A DNA stretch of 55,125 nucleotides, taken from assembly GCA_900550105.1 (NCBI GenBank), contig URQW01000014.1:1-55125 (forward strand), written 5' to 3'. The position numbers and the translations under genes are program-made. The DNA is from an uncultured Pelosinus sp. (GTDB taxonomy: Bacteria > Bacillota > Negativicutes > UMGS1260). Shown here one piece after another: positions 42,584 through 51,846 of the stretch; position 1 is the stretch's first letter; the number at the start of each line of letters is the position of its first letter. A model generated the notes under the pieces. The model was not told the origin of the DNA. It was given only the letters and a program-made list of their open reading frames with translations, and ran no database searches.

Positions 42584-42820
42584 TTATGATACTGTCAGAC
42601 TTTCTTTATTTAGTGTTGAAATATGCTGCAAAATACCGTCCTTTTGCAGCTCATAAATCTCCACCCAACCATCATAATCAGATTTCACATATTCTGCAAG
42701 CAGTTCACGAGCTGTTGCTTCAGCAGATTCTTGCGTAGCAAAACCATCAGCACGATAAAAATCGTCCATAGCTCCAGCCTCATCACGGTGAAAAGAGTAT
42801 ATTACAAAAGGATTCTCCAT
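42584..42820 (-). CDS. Small hypothetical protein (78 aa)
   Basis: No family is recognised. The soluble product starts MENPFVIYSFHRDEAGAMDD, then FYRADGFATQESAEATARELL and DYDGWVEIYEL, an alternating strand/helix pattern of a small alpha/beta domain. AGGTGG is 9 bases upstream of the ATG and its terminator follows at 18 bases, so it is a genuine monocistronic gene. Confidence 0.72.
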   Translation of the reverse strand: MENPFVIYSFHRDEAGAMDDFYRADGFATQESAEATARELLAEYVKSDYDGWVEIYELQKDGILQHISTLNKESLTVS

Positions 42821-42901
42821 AAATTGACCACCTCATTAAAATAAACTTCATGATTTTATACTGTAATAAACTCTTATTCACCAGCTTATTGTTTTTTTCC
42901 T

Positions 42902-44239
42902 TCAATAGTAAGAAGCTAATTCATGAGCAAATTCATGAAATCCCGCCACAAGGCTATCAACAAGTTCATCTATTTGATCTTTCGTAATGATTAGCGGCGG
43001 CGCCAATAAAAACTGATCGCCGTTTATTCCATCAGCATTGCCGTTCCCGGGATAAACAATAACGCCTTGCTTAAGCAGCGTCATTGTCAGTTTGTCAGCA
43101 ATCGCCATGTTAGCCGGGTAAGGTTCTTTTGTTATTTTATCTTTGACAAGTTCCACGCCAAGTAGCAACCCTTTGCCTCTTACATCACCAACGAAAGAAA
43201 AGGGAAGTAGCTTTTCTTTAAGTAAATTCAGCAGATACGCGCCTACGGTCTGGACATTTTCTACAATGTTTTCTTCAAGCAATGTTTGGATAACAGCTAC
43301 AGAAACCGCCGCTGACAAGGGATTACCGCCATAAGTATGACCATGGACAAATACACCTGACCCCGCTTTAAAAGTATCATAAATTTTTTCTTTGGCAATT
43401 ACAGCCCCTAACGGCGAATATCCTGCGCTCATGCCTTTCGCGGCGCAAATCATATCAGGTTCTACGCCCCAGTCAGCAATACTAAAGATCGATCCAGTAC
43501 GACCAAAGCCAGCCATCACTTCATCAGCAATAAATAAAATATCATAATGATCGCAAATCTCGCGAATAATTTTAAAATAATCCTTATGGGGAACGATTGC
43601 CCCACAAGCAGCGCCGCCGACAGTTTCCGCAATAAATGCCGCTACATATTCAGCACCTTCCATTTTTATGGCGCGCTCTAAATCTAAGGCACAGTCAACT
43701 TCGCAAGTTGCTTCACTTTTGCCAAAAGGGCAACGATAACAGTATGCGGGAACAATATGAGGTAAATTCAACAGCAAAGGTGTATAGATTTTACGCCGTT
43801 TATCGCCAGTCATCGATAGTGCGCCGATCGTATTACCATGAAAGCTTTTCCAGCGAGAAATCACACGATATTTTGAACTTTGTCCATCTCTTTCCACATA
43901 ATACTGTCGCGCCATTTTCAGCGCCGCCTCAGTGGCTTCCGAACCACCGGAAACCAAATATAATTTATTTAAGGATCCAGGCGCCAAATCAGCCACTAAA
44001 TCAGCCAATTCCTGAATCGGCTCTGACGTCCAGCGCGACAAATGGCTAAAAGCGACCTTGCCCGCCTGCTTCAACATAGCCGCCAATATTTTAGGATGGC
44101 CATGACCTAAATTGGCTACTGCCGCTCCCGAACAAGCATCAATATATTTATTCCCAGCCTTGTCATATAAATAAATGCCTTCGCCATAGTCCACTTCCAG
44201 ATAGTGTTTATTTAAGCTGCGGTAAAATACATTACTCAT
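42902..44239 (-). CDS. Class III (aspartate aminotransferase family) PLP transaminase
   Basis: A 445-aa fold-I omega-amino-acid transaminase; typical substrates are beta-alanine, GABA, taurine or diamines. Motifs: GHGHPKILAAM, LVSGGSEATEAALKMAR, FHGNTIGALSMTGD, IADEVMAGFGRTG, and the PLP lysine in CAAKGMSAGYSPLGAV. Unusual is a Cys-rich insert, YCYRCPFGKSEATCEVDC. It is divergent from the LysR gene at 44366, which probably controls it. The amino donor is unknown. Confidence 0.9.
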   Translation of the reverse strand: MSNVFYRSLNKHYLEVDYGEGIYLYDKAGNKYIDACSGAAVANLGHGHPKILAAMLKQAGKVAFSHLSRWTSEPIQELADLVADLAPGSLNKLYLVSGGSEATEAALKMARQYYVERDGQSSKYRVISRWKSFHGNTIGALSMTGDKRRKIYTPLLLNLPHIVPAYCYRCPFGKSEATCEVDCALDLERAIKMEGAEYVAAFIAETVGGAACGAIVPHKDYFKIIREICDHYDILFIADEVMAGFGRTGSIFSIADWGVEPDMICAAKGMSAGYSPLGAVIAKEKIYDTFKAGSGVFVHGHTYGGNPLSAAVSVAVIQTLLEENIVENVQTVGAYLLNLLKEKLLPFSFVGDVRGKGLLLGVELVKDKITKEPYPANMAIADKLTMTLLKQGVIVYPGNGNADGINGDQFLLAPPLIITKDQIDELVDSLVAGFHEFAHELASYY

Positions 44240-44329
44240 CACATTTCACTCTCCCAAACTATAGACTTTTTTTCTGTCCCAGTATATCATGCAAATATCA
44301 ACAGAAAAAATAAGTGTTTTATATCATTT

Positions 44330-44348
44330 CTATCACTTAGACTGATAG
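44330..44348. promoter_or_regulatory. LysR-type operator between transaminase and lysR
   Basis: CTATCA and TGATAG are perfect inverted arms around a 7-base spacer, and the core fits the T-N11-A rule. It overlaps the lysR leader 18 bases before its start, as expected for autoregulation. Confidence 0.5.
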
Positions 44349-44365
44349 ATCGAGAGGAGATTTCT

Positions 44366-45247
44366 ATGGAATTTCGCCAATTACAAATATTTTGCACCGC
44401 CGCGCAAACGCTAAATTTTACTAAAGCGGGAGAAAAGTTAGGTTATGCTCAATCTAATATTACTGGCCAAATCCACCAGCTTGAAACAGAACTTCAAGTC
44501 AAGTTATTCGAACGTTTGGGACGAAATATTCAACTTACTAGCGAAGGAAAAGCCTTTTTGCAAAATGCGCAAACTATTTTAGCGCTTTGCGCCAAAGCAA
44601 AAGCTGAGTTTTCACCGCAAGTTTACCGCGGCAGTCTCACGATTGGTGCAGCCGAAACGCTATGTGTATATCGTCTTCCCGCAATTCTCCAGGAATATCG
44701 CAGTAAGTATCCCCAAGTAGAACTTCGCGTACGAACAGAACCCTGCGAAAAGATGCCCCCACTTTTAAAAAGCAATGATATTGACATCGCGCTTGTGCTG
44801 ACAGATAAAATCACCATCCCTAATATTGCGGCAAATCTTCTGCAACAAGAATCCATGATCCTTGTTGCAAGTCCCCAGCATCACTTGGCAGCAAAACAAA
44901 GTATTACACCCGCCGACTTCACAACAGAATGTCTCATTTTAACCATGGCTGGCTGCGGTTATCGCCCGCTCATTCTGGCTATGCTGCGAGAGCAGCAAGT
45001 AAAGCCCAGTTCTCTTATGGAGCTTTCTAGCATGGGCGCCATTAAAGAATGTACTAGCTGCGGTTTAGGCGTCGCCTTTCTACCTGAAGTTTCGGTCAAG
45101 CAAGAAATCGCCGACAAAAAATTAGTCGCACTTCCTTGGAACGGTCCTGCTTTTAACGTAAACACGATCTTACTATATCATCAGGAAAAATGGCTAACGC
45201 CTGCGCTCAGAGCTTTTTTAGCTCTATGTCAATCCTGTGCAAAGTAA
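44366..45247 (+). CDS. LysR-family regulator of the transaminase
   Basis: A 293-aa LTTR with its winged helix in MEFRQLQIFCTAAQTLNFTKAG and SNITGQIHQLETELQ, linker, then effector domain (about 85-290) containing GSLTIGAAETLC and MAGCGYRPLIL. GAGAGGAG precedes the ATG. Divergent from the class III transaminase, with the operator-like palindrome in between. Confidence 0.92.
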   Translation: MEFRQLQIFCTAAQTLNFTKAGEKLGYAQSNITGQIHQLETELQVKLFERLGRNIQLTSEGKAFLQNAQTILALCAKAKAEFSPQVYRGSLTIGAAETLCVYRLPAILQEYRSKYPQVELRVRTEPCEKMPPLLKSNDIDIALVLTDKITIPNIAANLLQQESMILVASPQHHLAAKQSITPADFTTECLILTMAGCGYRPLILAMLREQQVKPSSLMELSSMGAIKECTSCGLGVAFLPEVSVKQEIADKKLVALPWNGPAFNVNTILLYHQEKWLTPALRAFLALCQSCAK

Positions 45248-45352
45248 GAATCATCACGATGAAATCCAAATTAAATTTCTTTGACAAGTTGACTTTAAAT
45301 ATCTATATATCGTATTATATAAATATAATGATTTAAAAGGATGGATAAACCC

Positions 45353-45634
45353 ATGGAAAAAGACTATGCAAAATTTACCCAGTATGCCGAGCTATTAAAA
45401 GTAATGGCCCATCCTGTCAGGTTATGTATCGTCAGGGGATTGATCAGTAAGGGTTCCTGCAATGTCTCTCATATGCAATCTTGTTTAGATTTGCCGCAAT
45501 CCACAGTATCGCAGCATCTACAAAAACTACGGTCTGCCGGAATTATTACAGGAAGCAGAAATGGTCTGGAAGTAAACTATCAGGTTTGCGACGAAACAGT
45601 GATTCAGCTTATCAAAATATTATTCCCTGATTAA
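45353..45634 (+). CDS. ArsR-family repressor with four cysteines
   Basis: A 93-aa winged-helix regulator, KVMAHPVRLCIVRGL... with recognition helix LPQSTVSQHLQKLRSAG. Cysteines at 25, 36, 44 and 79 could sense persulfide, thiol state or metal. It lies 25 bases upstream of the sulfur-handling multidomain protein and shares its operon, so a role as sulfide/persulfide sensor is likely. The start at 45353 is preferred over 45341. Overlapping promoter hexamers (TTGACA 45281-45286 and TATATA 45304-45309; TTGACT with TATTAT) precede it. Confidence 0.88.
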   Translation: MEKDYAKFTQYAELLKVMAHPVRLCIVRGLISKGSCNVSHMQSCLDLPQSTVSQHLQKLRSAGIITGSRNGLEVNYQVCDETVIQLIKILFPD

Positions 45635-45659
45635 ACCACATCCATTAAGGAGGTTTCTT

Positions 45660-47624
45660 ATGAGTAAAAAAGTATTGATTATCGGTGGAGTCGCCGGCGG
45701 CGCATCGGCAGCGGCACGATTGAGACGGCTTGATGAAACAGCTGAAATTATTATGTTTGAACGCGATGAATATATTTCTTTCGCCAATTGCGGCTTGCCC
45801 TATTATATTGGCGAAACCATTATGGAGCGCGGTAATTTATTAGTGCAAACCCCAGAAAGCTTCAATTCTCGGTTTAATATTGATGTCAGAGTCAATAGTG
45901 AAGTAACTGCAATCAACCCAGAGAAAAAAACAGTCACAGTCAATAGTAAGGAAAAGGGCATCTATGAAGAAAGTTATGACTCTCTCATCTTATCACCGGG
46001 AGCAAAGGCAATTCGTCCGCCGATTCCCGGTATTGATAGTAGCCGAATTTTCACTTTAAGAAATATTCCTGACACAGACTCCATTAAAGAATTTGTTGAT
46101 CGTCAGGACATCCAGAGCGCCATTATTATTGGCGGCGGTTTTATCGGCGTAGAAATGGCAGAAAACCTTAAAGATCGTAATCTCGCTGTTACTCTTGTGG
46201 AAGCGGCGCCACATATTCTGGCTCCCTTTGATACGGAGATGGCTCTCCTTGTGGAAAAAGAATTAGACGATCAAGGTATTCAACTTAAATTAAATGACGG
46301 TGTCAAAGCTTTTACGGACCATAATGAATCAATCGAAGTCCTTCTAAGCAGCGGGGAACGTCTTACAGCAGATGTTGTGATTCTGGCAATCGGCGTAGCG
46401 CCTGATACCAGTTTTCTTAAAGCAAGCGGTATTAAACTGGGAGCCAAAGGTCACATCATCGTAAATGACAAATTAGAAACTTCTTTGCCTGGCGTATATG
46501 CCGTCGGTGATGCCATCGAAACAAGCGACTTTGTCAATAAGCAAGCTACAGCAGTCCCGCTAGCCGGCCCTGCCAATAAACAAGGCAGAATCGCTGCGGA
46601 CAATATTGCCGGTCTAAGAAGCACCTATAAAGGAACCTTAGGCACATCGATTCTTAAAATATTTGGGCTGACCGCCGCTGCTACTGGCAATAATGAAAGA
46701 ACTTTACAGCGACTCGGCATTTCCTATAAAGCCATTTACATTCATCCAGTGTCGCATGCCTCTTACTATCCCGGCGCCACTCCTTTAACCTTAAAACTTC
46801 TATTTACTATGGAAGGCCGCATCTTAGGCGCTCAAGGAGTAGGCTTTGATGGCGTAGATAAGCGAATTGACGTCATTGCTACAGTCATTCGTTTAAATGG
46901 AACTGTGACCGATTTGACAGAATTAGAACTTTCTTACGCACCGCCTTTTTCCTCAGCAAAAGACCCTGTCAACATGCTTGGCTATGTTGCTGAAAATATC
47001 ATAACAGGCCGAATGGATACCTTTACAGCGCAGGACCTCGCCAACTATGATCTAGAAAACGTCACTATCCTTGATGTTCGGACTGAACTCGAATTTGAAA
47101 ACGGCCATTTGCCTGGCTCCATCAATATCCCCGTAGACAGCCTAAGAACTAGAATGAATGAATTAGACAAAAACAAGTTAATTCTTGAATACTGTCAAGT
47201 CGGTCTTAGAGGCTATATCGCCTCAAGAATTTTATCGCAAAATGGCTTTCAAGTTAAAAACATGACAGGCGGCTATAAATCCTCATCAGCCCTCGACTTT
47301 AAGCCAGGTATGACTGCTCAAAATGACAGGAAATTCTTTATCGAAGAAGATACGCAAATTTTAAAAGAGAAAAACCCCACAGATATTTCTTTTGACAAAT
47401 TAGTCGATGCTTGCGGCCTCTGCTGCCCTGGCCCGTTAATGCGCGTTAAAAATTGTATGGATGAAATGAAAGAAGGTCAAACTCTCAAAGTGCTGTCTTC
47501 TGATCCCGGCTTCTTGGAAGATATTAAAGCCTGGTGCAAGAACACGCAGAATGAACTGTTACACCTTGATAAAACCAAAGGTCAAATTACAGCCTTTATA
47601 AAAAAAAAAGTAATTCTGCCTTAA
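45660..47624 (+). CDS. CoA-disulfide-reductase-like/rhodanese/TusA protein (three-domain product; DsrE domain in -1 frame)
   Basis: A sulfur-metabolism flavoprotein of 654 aa as read. Domains: FAD/NAD(P)-disulfide reductase (1-450, with GGVAGGASAAARLRR, active Cys44 in SFANCGLPYYIG, IIGGGFIGVEMAE), rhodanese (about 465-555, catalytic Cys in LEYCQVGLRG) and TusA (about 575-650, DACGLCCPGPLMRV). Homologues continue into a DsrE domain; here the frame stops right after TusA, and DsrE resumes in the -1 frame after an A10 run. The reductase may reduce CoA-disulfide or per/polysulfides. AAGGAGG precedes the ATG; the ArsR gene is upstream in the same operon. Confidence 0.88.
   Translation: MSKKVLIIGGVAGGASAAARLRRLDETAEIIMFERDEYISFANCGLPYYIGETIMERGNLLVQTPESFNSRFNIDVRVNSEVTAINPEKKTVTVNSKEKGIYEESYDSLILSPGAKAIRPPIPGIDSSRIFTLRNIPDTDSIKEFVDRQDIQSAIIIGGGFIGVEMAENLKDRNLAVTLVEAAPHILAPFDTEMALLVEKELDDQGIQLKLNDGVKAFTDHNESIEVLLSSGERLTADVVILAIGVAPDTSFLKASGIKLGAKGHIIVNDKLETSLPGVYAVGDAIETSDFVNKQATAVPLAGPANKQGRIAADNIAGLRSTYKGTLGTSILKIFGLTAAATGNNERTLQRLGISYKAIYIHPVSHASYYPGATPLTLKLLFTMEGRILGAQGVGFDGVDKRIDVIATVIRLNGTVTDLTELELSYAPPFSSAKDPVNMLGYVAENIITGRMDTFTAQDLANYDLENVTILDVRTELEFENGHLPGSINIPVDSLRTRMNELDKNKLILEYCQVGLRGYIASRILSQNGFQVKNMTGGYKSSSALDFKPGMTAQNDRKFFIEEDTQILKEKNPTDISFDKLVDACGLCCPGPLMRVKNCMDEMKEGQTLKVLSSDPGFLEDIKAWCKNTQNELLHLDKTKGQITAFIKKKVILP
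47599..47612 (+). other. A10 run: slippery site or sequence error
   Basis: T followed by ten As then GTAA. In the zero frame the codons are ATA AAA AAA AAA GTA, giving a stop after VILP. A slip of one base back moves translation into the DsrE frame (AAA AGT AAT). The heptamer A AAA AAA is a classic -1 slippery and transcriptional-slippage motif. An assembly error of one A would give the same picture. Confidence 0.7.
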
Positions 47625-48118
47625 CGCTTCCGCCTACGCATCAGGGAAAAGACAATAAAACCATTGTCGTTTTTAGTGGCGACTTAGATAAAGCCATTGC
47701 CGCCTTTATCATTGCCAATGGCGCCGCAGCTATGGGAAAAAAGGTAACAATGTTCTTCACCTTCTGGGGACTGAACATTCTCCGCAAGCCAGAACATATT
47801 CCCGTCAAAAAAGGCTTTCTTGATAAGATGTTTGGAATGATGATGCCTCAAGGCAGTCAAAATTTAACCTTATCAAAAATGAATATGCTAGGCATTGGAA
47901 CAAAATTAATGCGCCGAGTCATGAAAAATAAAAATGTTACGTCCCTAGAAGAACTGATTCAGGCTGCTCTGGACTCAGGCATTGAAATTGTCGCCTGTCA
48001 AATGTCGCTTGACGTAATGGGACTTAAACCAGAGGAATTGCTTGACGGCGTAAAATTCGGCGGTGTCGGCTATTACCTTGGTGAAACAGACAACGCCAAC
48101 ACCAATTTATTTATTTAA
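47609..48118 (+). CDS. DsrE-family C-terminal domain of the same protein, in -1 frame
   Basis: Read from 47609 the frame encodes a linker then GKDNKTIVVFSGDLDKAIAAF, GAAAMGKKVTMFFTFWGL and VACQMSLDVMGLKP, a DsrE/DsrF-like sulfur-carrier domain with its conserved Cys in ACQMS. No start codon with a ribosome site precedes strand 1; the first ATG (47732) would remove it. The domain therefore needs a -1 frameshift from the gene upstream, yielding one chain of about 819 aa. Otherwise it is a dead remnant. The stop codon is at 48118. Confidence 0.7.
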   Translation, partial: SNSALTLPPTHQGKDNKTIVVFSGDLDKAIAAFIIANGAAAMGKKVTMFFTFWGLNILRKPEHIPVKKGFLDKMFGMMMPQGSQNLTLSKMNMLGIGTKLMRRVMKNKNVTSLEELIQAALDSGIEIVACQMSLDVMGLKPEELLDGVKFGGVGYYLGETDNANTNLFI

Positions 48119-48126
48119 ACAAAGCA

Positions 48127-48162
48127 AAGGGCAAGACTGACAAACGCGCCAGTCTTGCCCTT
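48127..48162. terminator. Bidirectional terminator
   Basis: AAGGGCAAGACTG and CAGTCTTGCCCTT pair around a 10-base loop, between the convergent DsrE end and MATE gene. T-runs are weak in both directions. Confidence 0.75.
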
Positions 48163-48167
48163 GCTGT

Positions 48168-49499
48168 TTATTGAAAAACTTGTCTAAAATGACTGCGAAT
48201 CAATAGAAGCGATAGAATAAAGGTTATAAGCTCGGCAATCGGCACAGTGAGCCAAATTCCTTGTATGCCTAGCAGCTTCGGCAATATAACAATACCGATT
48301 CCAACCCAAACCAGCCCCTTACTTAAAGCGATGAATGCCGCATTTTTAGGATAACAAATAGCCGTGAAATAACCTGACACGATAACATTGAGACCATTTA
48401 TCAAAAAGGCAAAAGCATACACTTCGGCCCCTTGCACAGCAAACTGAATCACAAGCTCATTGGCGCCATCAAGAAAAAGAAGAATAATATTTCTGGCAAA
48501 GTTGAAAATCACGGCAAAGAGTCCTAGGCCAATAAATAGCGCCGCCATAGCGGCTAGCTTAAGGGTCTTTTTTACTCGAGCCATACTCCCCTTGCCATAA
48601 TTATAACTAATAATCGAACCAACCCCATCAGCTATGCCTAACAAAATATTATTGCCTACAAAGGAAAAATAACCAATTGCCGTAAATGCTGCTACGCCAA
48701 CTTCGCCGACATAACGCATCAATGTAATATTAAATAAAAAGGTCGTAACGCCTGTACAGATTTCGGTAATTCCCTCTGAAGTTCCATTGCAAATAATTTG
48801 GTAAGCAAAACGTTTATCAAAATTCCCCTGAAGCAATTTCAAAGTCGTTTGTCCCGTGATAAAAGGCAGTACGGCCATAATAAAAGCAATACTATAACTG
48901 ATCCCTGTGGCAATAGCCGCCCCTTTTACGCCTAAATCGCCCTGGACGATCAGACAGTAATTCAGTATCATATGACTGATAACAGCAACAATCAGAATTT
49001 GCATGGAATATATAGGTTTTCCCATAATTTTTAGTACATAATCCAGTACAAACATAATGCCTAAGAGTGGTAAAAATATTCCTTCATATTTCAGATAAAT
49101 CATGACAAGATCGATCAGTTGTTCATTCGCACCTAAAAAAACAGCAATTTCTTTAGTAAATATCGTAGAAAATAAAGCAAGCAAAAAAGATATACCGCTG
49201 ATCAAATACAGCGCTGTCTTAAAAGCATCATCGGCTTTGCTCTTTTCACCGGCCCCGAGCAAGCGGCCGACAAGGCTTTGCATGCCAATTCCAACTACAA
49301 CGCCAATGGCAATCATCAAACTAAAAAACGGCATTGCTATATTTACACTGGCTAAAGCATTCAGTCCAATATATTGACCCACAAAAAAACCATCCACCAC
49401 TGTATTAACGCCTAAAAACACCATGCCCATAATCGAAGGAATTGCATACTTAAAAAACAAGGCAGTCACATTTTCCCTGCCTAATATATTTTCAGACAC
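48168..49499 (-). CDS. MATE-family multidrug efflux protein
   Basis: Na+- or H+-driven exporter with 12 transmembrane helices; 443 aa. FKYAIPSIMGMVFLGVNTVVDGFFVGQYIGLNALASVNIA, in two blocks, is the typical N-terminal half, and IGIGMQSLVGRLLGAGE and SYNYGKG are repeated half-signatures. The GTG start at 49499 has GAGGTGAT 4 bases upstream. It follows the MerR gene by 45 bases and is presumably controlled by it. Confidence 0.92.
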   Translation of the reverse strand: MSENILGRENVTALFFKYAIPSIMGMVFLGVNTVVDGFFVGQYIGLNALASVNIAMPFFSLMIAIGVVVGIGMQSLVGRLLGAGEKSKADDAFKTALYLISGISFLLALFSTIFTKEIAVFLGANEQLIDLVMIYLKYEGIFLPLLGIMFVLDYVLKIMGKPIYSMQILIVAVISHMILNYCLIVQGDLGVKGAAIATGISYSIAFIMAVLPFITGQTTLKLLQGNFDKRFAYQIICNGTSEGITEICTGVTTFLFNITLMRYVGEVGVAAFTAIGYFSFVGNNILLGIADGVGSIISYNYGKGSMARVKKTLKLAAMAALFIGLGLFAVIFNFARNIILLFLDGANELVIQFAVQGAEVYAFAFLINGLNVIVSGYFTAICYPKNAAFIALSKGLVWVGIGIVILPKLLGIQGIWLTVPIAELITFILSLLLIRSHFRQVFQ

Positions 49500-49544
49500 G
49501 TTTATCACCTCAAGTTGATGATAAACCTTGGAGCAACTCAAAGG

Positions 49545-50351
49545 TCAAGTTTTTTGGGTTTCTATCCAAATTTCATAATAATCAAGACTGTTTTTATGCT
49601 CGCTTGCTATGTATCGTCCAATCAGCGGTCCGACGATATTTCTCCCTGTTGCATTGATATACTGCAAGGCTCGATCAAGCATGCTATTTTTCGGTTCTAT
49701 ATAGGTTGTTCCGATGACAGTATAAAGATATTCCTTTCCCGCAAACGAAGAAAGTACTTGTCGCTCTGATTGATTTAGCAAACCAGCGTGCTCCTCTTCC
49801 GCACTCAAGCCAATTTGAGCCGCAATAAAACTTGGATTAGTTACAAGCGTCTCACGAAGAACCATTAGAGTATATTGAATGCGCTCACTCAGCCAATCTT
49901 CTTTTTTATACTTACGAATCATTGCAACCAAATCTTCCGACTGATTGCTAACAAGCTTATATTTAAATTCTGGCGCAGAAACATATTGAAACTTTCCGAT
50001 AAGCTTCTTGCATAACTGATATTGGCAAGCCGCCTGTTCAATTTGCTGTTTCAAATGAGTCAGCTCTCTGATTCTCTTTTCCACTCTAGTTTGACTTTGG
50101 TAGAGAATACTTGTAATGTCACTAATATCTAATTCTGTGAGAATACGTTTAACTTCTTTCACGGGCAATTCCAGATTTCTAAAAAATAAAATGTCCATTA
50201 ATACAATAATTTCATCATAAGAATAATAACGATAGCCGTTTGCTTCATTTTTTTGTGAGGAAAACAAGCCCATCTTCTCATAATGGCGAAGTGTGTCTGT
50301 TGATACCTCAAATAAATTTGCCACTTCACCAATCGTCCATTTCTCTTTCAT
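49545..50351 (-). CDS. MerR-family regulator with long effector domain (BmrR/TipA-like)
   Basis: A 268-aa regulator. The N-terminal HTH (WTIGEVANLFEVSTDTLRHYEKMGL...NGYRYYSYDE, 1-70) and coiled coil are followed by a C-terminal ligand domain resembling the GyrI/BmrR fold (about 120-268). The start at 50351 is chosen as AGGATGGAG precedes it; two upstream starts are less plausible. It is upstream of and co-directional with the MATE exporter, the classic drug-sensing arrangement. Confidence 0.88.
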   Translation of the reverse strand: MKEKWTIGEVANLFEVSTDTLRHYEKMGLFSSQKNEANGYRYYSYDEIIVLMDILFFRNLELPVKEVKRILTELDISDITSILYQSQTRVEKRIRELTHLKQQIEQAACQYQLCKKLIGKFQYVSAPEFKYKLVSNQSEDLVAMIRKYKKEDWLSERIQYTLMVLRETLVTNPSFIAAQIGLSAEEEHAGLLNQSERQVLSSFAGKEYLYTVIGTTYIEPKNSMLDRALQYINATGRNIVGPLIGRYIASEHKNSLDYYEIWIETQKT

Positions 50352-50480
50352 ATTCTCCATCCTAATATAATTGTTATTTCCTTCTATTTTACCATTACCA
50401 GTATCACCTCTGTAAAATTTCATACTAAAAGCCGTAAAGTTTCCCAATACTCCGCCTGCAAATCGATTAACCTAAAAAAT

Positions 50481-50511
50481 CCCGCAAACCAGTCGACTGA
50501 CCAGTTGCGGG
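50481..50511 (-). terminator. Terminator after the mmd-mad operon
   Basis: CCCGCAA and TTGCGGG pair with an inner CCAGTC/GACTGG stem, followed on the minus strand by ATTTTTTAG. Confidence 0.88.
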
Positions 50512-50546
50512 CTTTTTTGTAACTATTTCGATTTTACAACTCAGAT

Positions 50547-51317
50547 TTAACCAAAAATTGCTTTAGTCGCTAAGAATAAAATCGACGGACATAACAAGCA
50601 GCCAAGTCCCGTGTAAAAAGTAGCCGTCATTGCGCCATAAGGAACAAGCTTAGGATCAGTAGCCGCCAGGCCAGCAGCCGTACCGCTAGTCGTGCCCATC
50701 AGACCGCCATAAACCATAGCAGACTGCGGATTATTCAAACCAATAAATTTAGCCACTGTAGGTGTAAGCACCATAACAAGAATTGATTTAACAACGCCCG
50801 CAGCAATACTAATTGCAATAACCGGTGAGCTTGCACCAATTGCCGCACCAGTAACCGGTCCAACAATAAAAGTAACGGCCCCAGCACCGATTGTAGCTAG
50901 GCTTACCGTGTCGTTATAACCAAAAGCCAAAGCAAGCAGTACGCCAACAATATAGGCCGAAATAATTCCTAAGAAAAGCGACAGAACACCAGCCACGCCG
51001 GTTTTTTTCATTTCGCTTAGATCCGCGCCAAAAGCGGTCGATGCAATCGCATAATCACGCAGCATGGCGCCGCCCATTAAGCCAATACCAGAAAAAATCT
51101 TAAGATCAGCGATCCCCTTTGAGCCGCCAGTCACTGTGCCGCCCCAATAAGCTAGTATTAAACCAAAAATAATAGCGATAGCCGAACCATGAATCCGTTT
51201 ATTCGTAAGCTTATCTGAAATTAAATAAGAAAGATACGTAACGATACCAACAATCATAAAAGACATTACTAAGCCATTGCTAACAAACACATCGTAAACC
51301 ATTTTTCCCAAATCCAT
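50547..51317 (-). CDS. madM: Malonate transporter subunit MadM
   Basis: Integral membrane subunit (256 aa, about eight helices) of the Na+-dependent malonate symporter MadLM first known from Malonomonas rubra. Segments ISDKLTNKRIHGSAIAI, GGAMLRDYAIASTAFGA and GGLMGTTSGTAAGLAATDP fit MadM. It follows madL by 33 bases and ends the operon. GGAGG precedes the ATG. Malonate uptake is inferred from family. Confidence 0.9.
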   Translation of the reverse strand: MDLGKMVYDVFVSNGLVMSFMIVGIVTYLSYLISDKLTNKRIHGSAIAIIFGLILAYWGGTVTGGSKGIADLKIFSGIGLMGGAMLRDYAIASTAFGADLSEMKKTGVAGVLSLFLGIISAYIVGVLLALAFGYNDTVSLATIGAGAVTFIVGPVTGAAIGASSPVIAISIAAGVVKSILVMVLTPTVAKFIGLNNPQSAMVYGGLMGTTSGTAAGLAATDPKLVPYGAMTATFYTGLGCLLCPSILFLATKAIFG

Positions 51318-51350
51318 GAACGATCCCTCCTAGTCATTCTTATTTTCAAC

Positions 51351-51713
51351 TTACTTTTTCGCTTTGCCGATTTTACTCAATAGAGGTACAAACAAGAAAG
51401 CTACAGCAACTGAAAGCGTTCCAGCAGCGAGCGCCAGAGGGCCGCCTTTGAGAGCTGCCAATACATTTTGTTGTGCCGTCATGGCTACAACAATAGGGAT
51501 ATACATGGCATTCCAAAAAGCAATCCCATCTTGCGCCGGCTTGGAAAGTTTTCCGGCCTTCATCAGTTTTTGCGTGAGAATAATCAATAAAAACATTGCA
51601 AAACCAACGCCGCCGACATTGGCTTTTACGCCAAGCAAAGCGCCTAGAACATCGCCAAACCAAACTCCGACAAAGTAGCAAAACGAAAGCAGCGCTACAC
51701 CATAAATTGCCAT
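51351..51713 (-). CDS. madL: Malonate transporter subunit MadL
   Basis: Small membrane subunit of MadLM; 120 aa with four hydrophobic helices. The sequence begins MAIYGVALLSFCYFVG and contains LGVKANVGGVGFAMFLLI, the MadL hallmark. The ATG at 51713 is preceded by GGAGG at 7 bases; an earlier start at 51749 is unlikely. MmdB lies 134 bases upstream. Confidence 0.9.
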   Translation of the reverse strand: MAIYGVALLSFCYFVGVWFGDVLGALLGVKANVGGVGFAMFLLIILTQKLMKAGKLSKPAQDGIAFWNAMYIPIVVAMTAQQNVLAALKGGPLALAAGTLSVAVAFLFVPLLSKIGKAKK

Positions 51714-51846
51714 GATAATTCCTCCATTTTTATAAATTTGGTTATTCATTTATACACTTACTTAGGCGGTAATGCACTATGGATAACCAAATAACCACAA
51801 GCATTACCGCCGGGAGAACCTCAAAAACCCGTACTGATTTTGGAAT

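Noticed and set aside
47732..48118. Independent DsrE gene starting at ATG 47732
   Set aside because: The ATG has no ribosome-binding site and would delete the first strand and helix of the DsrE fold, whose coding continues upstream to the A10 run.
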